Shown here in pieces: positions 1 through 5,171 of a DNA stretch of 6,392 nt. Numbering within the stretch: the first letter of the stretch is position 1; each line of letters begins with the position of its first letter. Source of the stretch: Oscillospiraceae bacterium. GTDB lineage: Bacteria > Bacillota_A > Clostridia > Oscillospirales > Oscillospiraceae. A program made the position numbers and the translations under genes. Under the pieces are notes generated by a model that was not told where the DNA came from, searched no databases, and was given only the letters and a program-made list of their open reading frames with translations. The stretch is taken from positions 1-6,392 of the forward strand of contig CADAPN010000172.1 in the NCBI GenBank assembly GCA_902789835.1, written 5' to 3'.

Positions 1-39
1 TCAAGGGGCGGCTGCTTTTTTACATAGTCGGCTGCGGGG

Positions 40-744
40 TTACTTGTAGGCGGCGATGGTAAAAATCGGCGTGGGGTTATAGAATTCGTCGATTTCGGCA
101 TAGATGCGCCGATAGACGCTCATGTCGACACAGATCCGTTCAAATCCGGCTTCCACCAGAAGCTGCACATCCCACTGCGGCCGGGGACCCTGATAGGCCG
201 AGAGCTCCATGGTGATGGCCTCGTTCTCTTTTGTCAGCTCTTCCGGCACCAGCTTGTGGGCGTGGTTCTCCGGGAGCTCAATCTCGTCTTCCTCTTCCAT
301 GGCTGCGCAGTAATCCGCGTCAAAGTTGATCAGCACGCCGCCCGGCTTCAGAAGCTGATACCACTCGCGGTAGGCTTTGGCAATATGCGGCAGCGTCCAG
401 GTCAGATTTCTGGTCACCAGAACATCAAAGCTCTCCGGATCCATGACCAGAAAGCTGGCATCGAGGCCGAGCACCGCCGCCATATGCTCCGCGTGTTCGA
501 TCATGTCCGGGGTCAGGTCAATGCCGGTGGCCTCATGCCCCTGCTCGGCCAGAATGCAGGCAAAGAAGCCGGTTCCCGTGCCGATGTCCAGAACCCGAAG
601 AGGCTTTCCCTGCGGCAGGTATCTCTGAAACTCCGTGAGCCAGCGGTCTTTTTTCTCGCTCTCAAATTCACGCAGGCGCTGTTCCTCGAAGCCTTCGGCC
701 CGATGCGCCCAGTAATGCGAAACGCGGTGCTTGATCAGTTCCAT
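40..744 (-). CDS. class I SAM-dependent methyltransferase, last gene of the transporter operon
   Basis: The 234-residue protein has a Rossmann-type methyltransferase core: motif I VLDIGTGTG at 51-59, the acidic residue ending strand 2 at D76 (TGIDLT), strand 4 SFDVLVTRN at 105-113, and the LLKPGG turn at 131-136. The family is a methyltransferase with a TRNLTWTLP segment (111-119) and a DEFYNPTP tail (219-226). The substrate is unknown; a small molecule is likely. I chose the ATG at 744 because AGAGAGG lies 9 bases before it and because homologs as I recall them begin at about this point; an in-frame ATG at 831 would add 29 residues of unconvincing sequence. FLVMD (98-102) runs directly into PESFD, whereas relatives usually have 6-8 more residues there, so an in-frame loss is possible. 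It lies 125 bases after the NikE-like gene on the same strand, so a role linked to the imported substrate (for example modifying a metal ligand) is inference only. No terminator is visible in bases 1-39, which hold only a 7-bp direct repeat (CGGCTGC at 9-15 and 29-35). Confidence 0.88.
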   Translation of the reverse strand: MELIKHRVSHYWAHRAEGFEEQRLREFESEKKDRWLTEFQRYLPQGKPLRVLDIGTGTGFFACILAEQGHEATGIDLTPDMIEHAEHMAAVLGLDASFLVMDPESFDVLVTRNLTWTLPHIAKAYREWYQLLKPGGVLINFDADYCAAMEEEDEIELPENHAHKLVPEELTKENEAITMELSAYQGPRPQWDVQLLVEAGFERICVDMSVYRRIYAEIDEFYNPTPIFTIAAYK

Positions 745-869
745 TTGTCTGTACCTCTCTGCTTGTTTTGTTCCGTCCGGTGTTCCCTCAAACACGGACA
801 ATCCGTATGCTCTGCGGCAGGTCAGCCGCATCGGTTTCGTGGATCAATTCTGTCTGCTCGGAAGCCCGG
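745..869 (-). other. NikE-methyltransferase intergenic gap with two small hairpins
   Basis: This is the only sizeable gap inside the minus-strand operon (125 bases). It holds two short perfect inverted repeats: TGCGGC/GCCGCA (813-818 and 825-830, 6-base loop) and ACGGA/TCCGT (794-798 and 802-806, 3-base loop). Neither is followed by a T run in the minus direction, so they do not look like a classical terminator. They could stabilise or process the mRNA between transporter and methyltransferase parts. I see no convincing -35/-10 pair, so co-transcription with the transporter is the simplest reading. Confidence 0.35.
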
Positions 870-1631
870 TCACAGAATGCTGTCGATCAGGCGCTTTGTA
901 TAGGGATCCTTCGGATGGCGGATGACCTCGTCCGGGACGCCCTGCTCCACGATTTTTCCCTTATACAGCACCAGCACACGGTTGCAGAACTGCTGCACCA
1001 GGGCGATGTCATGGCAGATGAACAGAATCGAGAGATCCGAGCCCTTTGCCCAACGAAGCTCATTGAGCAGCGCGATGATCTCCTTCTGAATTGTCACGTC
1101 CAGGGAGGAGGTCGCCTCGTCGCAGATCAGCAGTTTGGGCTTGACCGCCAGGGCACGGGCGATCGCCGCGCGCTGGCACTGGCCGCCGCTGACCTGATGG
1201 GGATAGCGGGAGGCAAACTCCGGTGTGAGGCCGCACTCCGTGAGCAGGCGTTCGACTTCCTGCTTCGTCTCTGCCCGGCCCATACCGAGGTTTCGCAGGC
1301 TTTCGCCGATGCCGTCGCCCAGTGTGCAGCGCGGGTCAAAGGAATCCGTCGGCGTCTGGAACACCATCTGCATCTTGCTGTAGGCCTTGCGTAGCCCTTT
1401 CCCGCTCAGCCGGGTGATGTCCTCGCCGTCAAGCACGATGCGCCCCTCGCTGCTGTCCAGCAGGCGGGTGATCATGTTTACCACCGTGGTCTTGCCGCTG
1501 CCGCTTTCGCCGATCAGCCCCAGGCACTCGCCGGGGTAAAGTTCAAAGCCGATATGGTCCACGGCCGTGAAATCCGGCTGACCCTTGCGGGTGAAAACTT
1601 TGGTGAGATTCTCTACTTTCAGAACTGCCAT
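870..1631 (-). CDS. nikE: Nickel/oligopeptide-type ABC transporter ATP-binding protein (NikE/OppF-like)
   Basis: This 253-residue cytoplasmic ATPase is one of the pair that powers the importer. All nucleotide-binding motifs are present: Walker A GESGSGKT at 41-48, Q-loop Q92 (VFQTPTDSFDP), signature VSGGQCQR at 147-154, Walker B LLICDEA at 167-173 with catalytic E172, D-loop SSLD at 175-178, and switch H207. The end (HPKDPYTKRLIDSIL) is the short C-terminal tail of the Opp/Dpp/Nik ATPases, where DPYT is typical. ATG at 1631 is preceded by AGAGGTGA, 4 bases away, which overlaps the stop of the upstream NikD-like gene (4-base gap), so the two are translationally linked. Assignment to the second ATPase (E/F) follows from sequence style and order. 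Nickel as substrate is inference from resemblance to Bacillota proteins annotated that way; a peptide or metallophore importer is possible. Confidence 0.9.
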   Translation of the reverse strand: MAVLKVENLTKVFTRKGQPDFTAVDHIGFELYPGECLGLIGESGSGKTTVVNMITRLLDSSEGRIVLDGEDITRLSGKGLRKAYSKMQMVFQTPTDSFDPRCTLGDGIGESLRNLGMGRAETKQEVERLLTECGLTPEFASRYPHQVSGGQCQRAAIARALAVKPKLLICDEATSSLDVTIQKEIIALLNELRWAKGSDLSILFICHDIALVQQFCNRVLVLYKGKIVEQGVPDEVIRHPKDPYTKRLIDSIL

Positions 1632-1635
1632 CTTC

Positions 1636-2415
1636 TCACCTCTTCAATTTGGGCACGGCGGACATGAGCAGGCGGGTGTAATCCTCTTTCGGATTGTTCA
1701 GCACCTGCCGGGTCTCGCCGTATTCCACCATCTCGCCGTTTTTCATGACCAGGACCTTGTCCGCCATGGCGCCGATGACGCCGATGTTGTGGGTCACCAG
1801 AACAATTGAGGTGCCGAAGGTCCTGCGCACCAGCAGCATCTCCTCCACCACCTGTTTCTGCACCGAAACATCCAGCGCCGAGGTAGGCTCGTCCGCCAGC
1901 AGAACACTCGGGCTCAGCAGCATGGCGGCGGCGATGCCGACGCGCTGCTGCATGCCGCCGGAGAGTTCGAAGGGGTAGCTGTCGAGAATGCGCCGGGCGT
2001 TCTCGAAACCGATCTTCTCCAGAAGCTCCGTCGCCCGGGCACGGAAGGTTTCTTTGGAAATACTCTCATGCTCTGTCATGCTCTCATAGAGCTGAGCGCC
2101 CACGGTGCGGATCGGGCAGAAGGAACTGCCGGCATACTGAAAGATCATGCCCAGCTCCGGGCCGTTGAGCCTGCGCAATTGCGCGGCGGAGAGATCGGGC
2201 AGGTTTTTTCCCTTATACCAGATATCGCCCCGGGTGACAAGACCGGTATTACCCAGCAGACCCATCGCCGCCTTGATCAGCGTGGATTTACCGGAGCCGC
2301 TCTCGCCCACGATGCCGAGAATCTCGCCCTCGCTCACCATGAAGCTCACATCCTTGATAACCTTGACGCCGTTATAGGAAATATCGACATGGTCGTAACG
2401 CAGAATCTCACCCAT
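1636..2415 (-). CDS. nikD: Nickel/oligopeptide-type ABC transporter ATP-binding protein (NikD/OppD-like)
   Basis: This 259-residue ATPase is the partner of the NikE-like subunit. Walker A GESGSGKS is at 37-44, Q-loop Q93 (MIFQYAG), signature LSGGMQQR at 151-158, Walker B VLLADEP at 171-177 with catalytic E176, D-loop SALD at 179-182, and switch H209 (VTHN). It lacks the long cysteine-rich C-terminal extension of large OppD proteins and ends soon after KEDYTRLLMSAVP, which matches the shorter NikD class. The ATG at 2415 lies 1 base after the NikC-like stop and is preceded by AAGGGGGCG about 8 bases upstream; an in-frame ATG 10 codons earlier lies inside the permease gene and is less likely. 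All catalytic residues are intact, so the subunit should be active. Confidence 0.9.
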   Translation of the reverse strand: MGEILRYDHVDISYNGVKVIKDVSFMVSEGEILGIVGESGSGKSTLIKAAMGLLGNTGLVTRGDIWYKGKNLPDLSAAQLRRLNGPELGMIFQYAGSSFCPIRTVGAQLYESMTEHESISKETFRARATELLEKIGFENARRILDSYPFELSGGMQQRVGIAAAMLLSPSVLLADEPTSALDVSVQKQVVEEMLLVRRTFGTSIVLVTHNIGVIGAMADKVLVMKNGEMVEYGETRQVLNNPKEDYTRLLMSAVPKLKR

Positions 2416-2416
2416 A

Positions 2417-3277
2417 TCAGCGCCCCCTTGACTTCGGATCCGCATAGTCCCGGATGGTATCGCCCAGGAGGTTGAAGATCATGACGGAGACAAAAATGGC
2501 AAAGCCGGGGGCCAGAGTGACCCAGGGTACGGAAGACAGAAGGCTTCGCGCGTCGCTCATCATGCTGCCCCATTCCGCCGTGGGCGGCTTGGCGCCGAGA
2601 CCGAGGAAACTCAGCCCCGCGAGCTCCATCATCATGGTTCCGATGTCCAGCATCGAGGTTACCAGGATGGGCCCCATGATGTTCGGGAGGATATGCTTGA
2701 AGATGATCTTCCAGGTTCCGCTGCCGGAGAGATGCGCCGCTTTCAGATAGGGTGTCTCCTTCTGGGCCAGCGTCTGGCTGCGGGCGATGCGCGCGTATTT
2801 CGGCCAGGAGATCGCAACCAGCGCGATGATCGCGTTCTGCAGTCCGCCGCCCAATACGCCGGCCACGGCCATGGCGAACACCAGGCCGGGAAAGGCCAGG
2901 AACATGTCCGAGATGCGCATCAGTACCGTGTCGATCCACTTGCCGTGCCAGCCGCAGAAGACGCCTACCATCGTGCCGAGAACAGTCACGATGCCCACCA
3001 GCAGAAGGGTGGAAAAAATACTCGTCTTGCTGCCGACGATCACGCGGGAGAGCATGTCCCGTCCATACCGGTCGGTGCCGAAGAGATGTTCCAGGGAAGG
3101 AGGGGCCTTGGCATTCTTCAGATCCTGCAGGTAGGGGTCGTAGGGCGTCAGATGCTCACAGAAAACCGAACAGAGCAGAAGGATCAACGCAAGGGCGCCG
3201 AAGAGGATGAGCCGGGTCCTGATGGTGTCCTTCTTGATCTTCTGAACCCGGACAGTGGGTTCATTCATTGTGCTCAT
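2417..3277 (-). CDS. nikC: Nickel/oligopeptide-type ABC transporter permease (NikC/DppC-like)
   Basis: This 286-residue inner-membrane protein is one half of the translocation channel. After a cytoplasmic N-terminus comes TM1 (about 22-40), then the extracytoplasmic stretch with the family hallmark HLFGTDRYGRDMLSR (64-78). Further hydrophobic segments lie near 87-109, 121-142, 145-158, 200-226 and 255-275. The EAA-type loop that docks on the ATPase is YLKAAHLSGSGTWK (177-190) followed by ILPN. SFLGLGAKPPTAEWG (223-237) is a typical NikC/DppC block. Length is normal for the family. ATG at 3277 overlaps the NikB-like stop as ATGA and is preceded by GGGGGTGAG about 6 bases upstream; another ATG three codons in (3268) is a weaker alternative. 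The longer open frame upstream of 3277 is the nikB gene read out of frame. Confidence 0.9.
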   Translation of the reverse strand: MSTMNEPTVRVQKIKKDTIRTRLILFGALALILLLCSVFCEHLTPYDPYLQDLKNAKAPPSLEHLFGTDRYGRDMLSRVIVGSKTSIFSTLLLVGIVTVLGTMVGVFCGWHGKWIDTVLMRISDMFLAFPGLVFAMAVAGVLGGGLQNAIIALVAISWPKYARIARSQTLAQKETPYLKAAHLSGSGTWKIIFKHILPNIMGPILVTSMLDIGTMMMELAGLSFLGLGAKPPTAEWGSMMSDARSLLSSVPWVTLAPGFAIFVSVMIFNLLGDTIRDYADPKSRGR

Positions 3278-4215
3278 CCTTCGCTCACCCCCAGTCGGAT
3301 CCGCGGATCGAGCGCGTGGTACAGAAGGTCGGTGATCAGGTTTACCAGCACATAGATGATCGCCATCCAGACCACATAAGACTGAATCAGCGGATAGTCG
3401 CGCATGGTGATCGCGTCCACGGCCAGCTTGCCCACGCCGTCCCACATGAAGATACTCTCAATGATGGCCGTGCCGCCCAGAAGGCTTCCGATGGAGAGGG
3501 CAAGCAGCGTGATGATGGTGAGCATGGACGACTTGATGACGCTGCGCCAGAGAATGACGCGGTTGCGGACGCCGCGAGCCTGGGCGCCAGTCACATAGTC
3601 CTTGTTCAGCTCCTCCAGTACCGTCGCACGTACCTGCCGCATGTATTTCGCAGACATGGCGATGGCGAGGGTCAGCGTAGGCATGATGGCGCTGCGTACG
3701 GTGGTCCCGTTGGAAATGACAGGAAGCCATCCCAGCTTGATTGCCAGCAACTCCATCAGGAGCATTGCCACAAAGAAGTTTGGCAGAGAGTTGCCGATAA
3801 AGCTGAGAAAGCGCAGCAGATAGTCCGTCAGCCTGTCATGGCGCACCGCGGCCAGAACCCCGAGCGGGATTGAGATCACGACCGTTGCCGCGATGGAGAG
3901 CGCCGTCAGCAGCAGCGTCGCCGGAAGCTTGGAGGTAAAGGTCTTGAAAACATCGCGCCCGGAGACATAGCTCTTGCCCATGTCGCCGGTGAGCATGCCG
4001 CCCAGCCACGCGAAATACTGCGTCAAAAAAGGCTTATCCAGCCCGAGTTCGGCGCGCTTGGCGTCGATGACCTCCTGGGCCACCGCACCCTTATCCCCAT
4101 AGAGCTCCGTGATCGCGTCGCTGCCCGCCATGCGCATCATGGCAAAGGACAGAAATGTGATCCCGATCAGAACCGGGATCAGCTGGATGAGTCGCCTTAT
4201 CACATACTTTCTCAC
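3274..4215 (-). CDS. nikB: Nickel/oligopeptide-type ABC transporter permease (NikB/DppB-like)
   Basis: This 313-residue inner-membrane permease is the first gene of the operon. The N-terminus (basic KYVIRRL, then TM1 at about 8-28) is typical of the DppB/NikB group. Other hydrophobic segments lie near 98-123, 132-158, 174-192, 232-256 and 278-300. The ATPase-docking loop is DYVTGAQARGVRNRV (206-220), and the protein ends with the usual LDPRIRLG (302-309). The start is taken as GTG at 4215 because GAGGAG lies 6 bases upstream and homologs begin with this short basic stretch; the ATG at 4254 would add 13 residues without a ribosome binding site and lies at the predicted transcription start. It pairs with the NikC-like permease, whose start codon overlaps this stop. 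No binding-protein gene precedes it. Confidence 0.9.
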   Translation of the reverse strand: MRKYVIRRLIQLIPVLIGITFLSFAMMRMAGSDAITELYGDKGAVAQEVIDAKRAELGLDKPFLTQYFAWLGGMLTGDMGKSYVSGRDVFKTFTSKLPATLLLTALSIAATVVISIPLGVLAAVRHDRLTDYLLRFLSFIGNSLPNFFVAMLLMELLAIKLGWLPVISNGTTVRSAIMPTLTLAIAMSAKYMRQVRATVLEELNKDYVTGAQARGVRNRVILWRSVIKSSMLTIITLLALSIGSLLGGTAIIESIFMWDGVGKLAVDAITMRDYPLIQSYVVWMAIIYVLVNLITDLLYHALDPRIRLGVSEG

Positions 4216-4258
4216 GTGCGTCTCCTCAAAAAAGACATAACAGTATCTGAACAAAAGA

Positions 4259-4287
4259 ATTATATTTCATCCGGGGACCGTTCGGAA
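4259..4287 (-). promoter_or_regulatory. predicted promoter of the transporter operon
   Basis: A perfect -10 hexamer TATAAT lies at 4264-4259 on the minus strand. At the ideal 17-base spacing the -35 position (4287-4282) reads TTCCGA, a poor match, so the promoter would be weak or activator-dependent. Transcription would start near 4252, giving a leader of about 37 bases before the GTG. Two A-tracts (AAAAAT) lie about one helical turn apart further upstream, at roughly 4317-4303, where an UP-element or bent DNA would sit. Confidence 0.5.
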
Positions 4288-4300
4288 GCCCCCGGGGGGG
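4271..4300. promoter_or_regulatory. GC-rich dyad and C7G5 tract at the nikB promoter, candidate operator
   Basis: CCGGGG (4271-4276) and CCCCGG (4290-4295) form a perfect inverted repeat with 13 bases between, and CCGTTCGG (4278-4285) is a smaller dyad inside it. The right arm is part of a run of five C and seven G (4289-4300) flanked by AT-rich DNA. The dyad covers the weak -35 region and most of the spacer of the predicted promoter. Placement suggests a repressor or activator site. G/C tracts with AT flanks are known in operators of the CsoR/RcnR metal sensors, so a nickel- or cobalt-responsive protein is an attractive guess, but no regulator gene is in view. Confidence 0.35.
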
Positions 4301-4359
4301 ATATTTTTCAAGATTTTTGAGGATTCTGTTTCGTGGGAGCACGCAGAACGTCCCGGCTT

Positions 4360-4375
4360 CCCTCAGAGATGAGGG
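4360..4375. other. small perfect hairpin CCCTCA/TGAGGG
   Basis: A 6-bp perfect stem with a 4-base loop (GAGA on the plus strand) lies between the glycosylase terminator and the nikB promoter. No T run follows on either strand, so it is not a classical intrinsic terminator. It could back up the preceding terminator or be a protein site. Confidence 0.3.
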
Positions 4376-4381
4376 CGGAAT

Positions 4382-4434
4382 GAAAAGACATGCCGGCCTC
4401 TGATCCTTCATGAGAAAATCAGAGACCGACATGT
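4382..4434 (-). terminator. intrinsic terminator of the glycosylase gene
   Basis: A 17-bp stem (4388-4404 with 4418-4434) encloses a 13-base loop. On the plus strand it has two C-A mismatches, but in minus-strand RNA these become G-U wobbles, so the stem is unbroken only in that direction. It is followed on the minus strand by CTTTTC. It lies about 50 bases after the glycosylase stop and isolates that gene from the nik operon downstream. Confidence 0.7.
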
Positions 4435-4483
4435 ATAATTCTGTTTCGCTTTATTCCTTGGTTACGATGATATGTGTTCAGAA

Positions 4484-4915
4484 TCAGGTGCTGCAGCTTA
4501 GGATAACGTTCCAGGCCCCGATCAGCCGGTCGAAGGACCAGGCGGCGTTGGCCGGGCTGGTGGAAGGAAGACAGACCGCGTCTCTGCCGATCTGCGGGAG
4601 AAGGTACTGCCGGTACAGCCGAAAAGCGGTCTGCCCGTTGGTAAAGATCCCGCGAACCGGAGCCCCGGCGAGAATGGGGACGTCCCAGAGCGCGATATGG
4701 TGCCGGAGGAGAAAATCGCGGCGCTCTTCCACCGTCTGCGGCGTGTCATCGTCGTACAAGGCGGCGACAAGACGCCAGAAGCGGTTCTGGGGATGGCCGT
4801 AGAAAAACGCCATCTCCCGGGACTTCACCGAAGGGAAGCTCCCGAGAATCAGAATCTCTGAGCTCTTGTCCCAGACCGGCGGGAACGGGTGCACAAGCTG
4901 TTCGGCGGTTTTCAT
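4484..4915 (-). CDS. DNA-deoxyinosine (hypoxanthine) glycosylase, UDG superfamily, internally shortened
   Basis: The family removes deaminated bases (hypoxanthine, in some members uracil) from DNA as the first step of base-excision repair. The 143-residue product shows ILILGSFPSVKSRE (21-34), YGHPQNRFW (39-47, with the conserved N44), RHHIALWDV (71-79), IFTNG (90-94) and motif-2-like LPSTSPANAAW (116-126). As I recall the family, members are about 165 residues and carry a segment of the form IASCDI.GSSDSSI.N..PNDLS between ALWDV and the IL..AP...IFTNG block; here WDV joins PILAGAP directly, so about 24 residues seem lost in frame. That segment is close to the active-site pocket, so activity is doubtful although the frame is open. 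ATG at 4915 has AAGGAG 10 bases upstream. It has its own promoter and terminator and stands divergent to the radical SAM gene. Confidence 0.85.
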   Translation of the reverse strand: MKTAEQLVHPFPPVWDKSSEILILGSFPSVKSREMAFFYGHPQNRFWRLVAALYDDDTPQTVEERRDFLLRHHIALWDVPILAGAPVRGIFTNGQTAFRLYRQYLLPQIGRDAVCLPSTSPANAAWSFDRLIGAWNVILSCST

Positions 4916-4981
4916 CTCTCTTCGGCTCCTTTTCTGCTTCTTTGATGGGGAATGCGGCAGACGATGCCCTGATCAGCTTGT

Positions 4982-5009
4982 ATTTTATTCGTTTCGGGAA
5001 AGAAATCAA
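4982..5009 (-). promoter_or_regulatory. predicted promoter of the glycosylase gene
   Basis: On the minus strand TTGATT (5009-5004) and TAAAAT (4987-4982) are separated by 16 bases, matching four and five of six consensus positions. Transcription would start near 4975 and leave a leader of about 60 bases before the ATG at 4915. The promoter is back to back with that of the radical SAM gene in a 256-base intergenic region that holds no convincing gene. Confidence 0.5.
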
Positions 5010-5097
5010 GCGGGAAACTGCAGGAGAAGCGGCTTTGGCAGAAAAAGACCTGCCCGACACTCAGCTTTTCCTTCCTTGCAACCGAAAAACTACGTCA

Positions 5098-5126
5098 TTG
5101 ACAAAGGCGGGTTTCTCTTTTAAAGT
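5098..5126 (+). promoter_or_regulatory. predicted promoter of the radical SAM gene
   Basis: A perfect -35 TTGACA (5098-5103) is followed after exactly 17 bases by TAAAGT (5121-5126), four of six consensus positions. The predicted transcription start is near 5133, about 39 bases before the ATG at 5172. This is the best sigma-A-type promoter in the window. Confidence 0.7.
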
Positions 5127-5144
5127 ATGGAGAAAATGTCCATA
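5126..5144. promoter_or_regulatory. dyad TATGGA-N7-TCCATA at the transcription start, candidate operator
   Basis: A perfect 6-bp inverted repeat with a 7-base spacer spans the end of the -10 box and the predicted start site, a classic place for a repressor operator. In RNA it would form only a weak six-pair stem, so DNA recognition is more likely than an RNA switch. The cognate regulator is not in the window. Confidence 0.4.
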
Positions 5145-5171
5145 TCAAAGACTTGAAGAAGGAGCCGGATT

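Larger units (their letters stand above)
4323..4448. repeat. 11-bp direct repeat flanking the intergenic hairpins
   Basis: ATTCTGTTTCG occurs exactly at 4323-4333 and again at 4438-4448, 115 bases apart start to start, one copy on each side of the two hairpins between the glycosylase gene and nikB. The flanking bases differ, so the match is limited to 11. It may be chance or the scar of a small duplication. Confidence 0.3.

Noticed and set aside
745..831. 29-residue N-terminal extension of the methyltransferase from ATG 831
   Set aside because: The ATG at 744 has a good ribosome binding site and matches the expected family start; the extension runs through two hairpins and looks non-coding.
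768..1394. Plus-strand open frame of 208 codons opposite the NikE-like gene
   Set aside because: Antisense to an ATPase with every motif intact; no ribosome binding site or recognisable domain.
2693..3873. Plus-strand open frames of 220 and 201 codons opposite nikC and nikB
   Set aside because: Their products are hydrophilic and low in motif content, mirror images of permease codons, and overlap each other.
4216..4382. Riboswitch (cobalamin or NiCo) ahead of nikB
   Set aside because: I looked for the conserved cobalamin-box and NiCo-type segments and found none, and the predicted leader is only about 37 bases.
4226..4432. 68-codon minus-strand frame upstream of nikB
   Set aside because: It covers the glycosylase terminator, the promoter and the GC dyad; no ribosome binding site and no motif.
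4434..4439. Plus-strand TATAAT next to the terminator
   Set aside because: No -35 match at suitable spacing (TGAGAA) and no plus-strand gene downstream before 5172, which has its own promoter.
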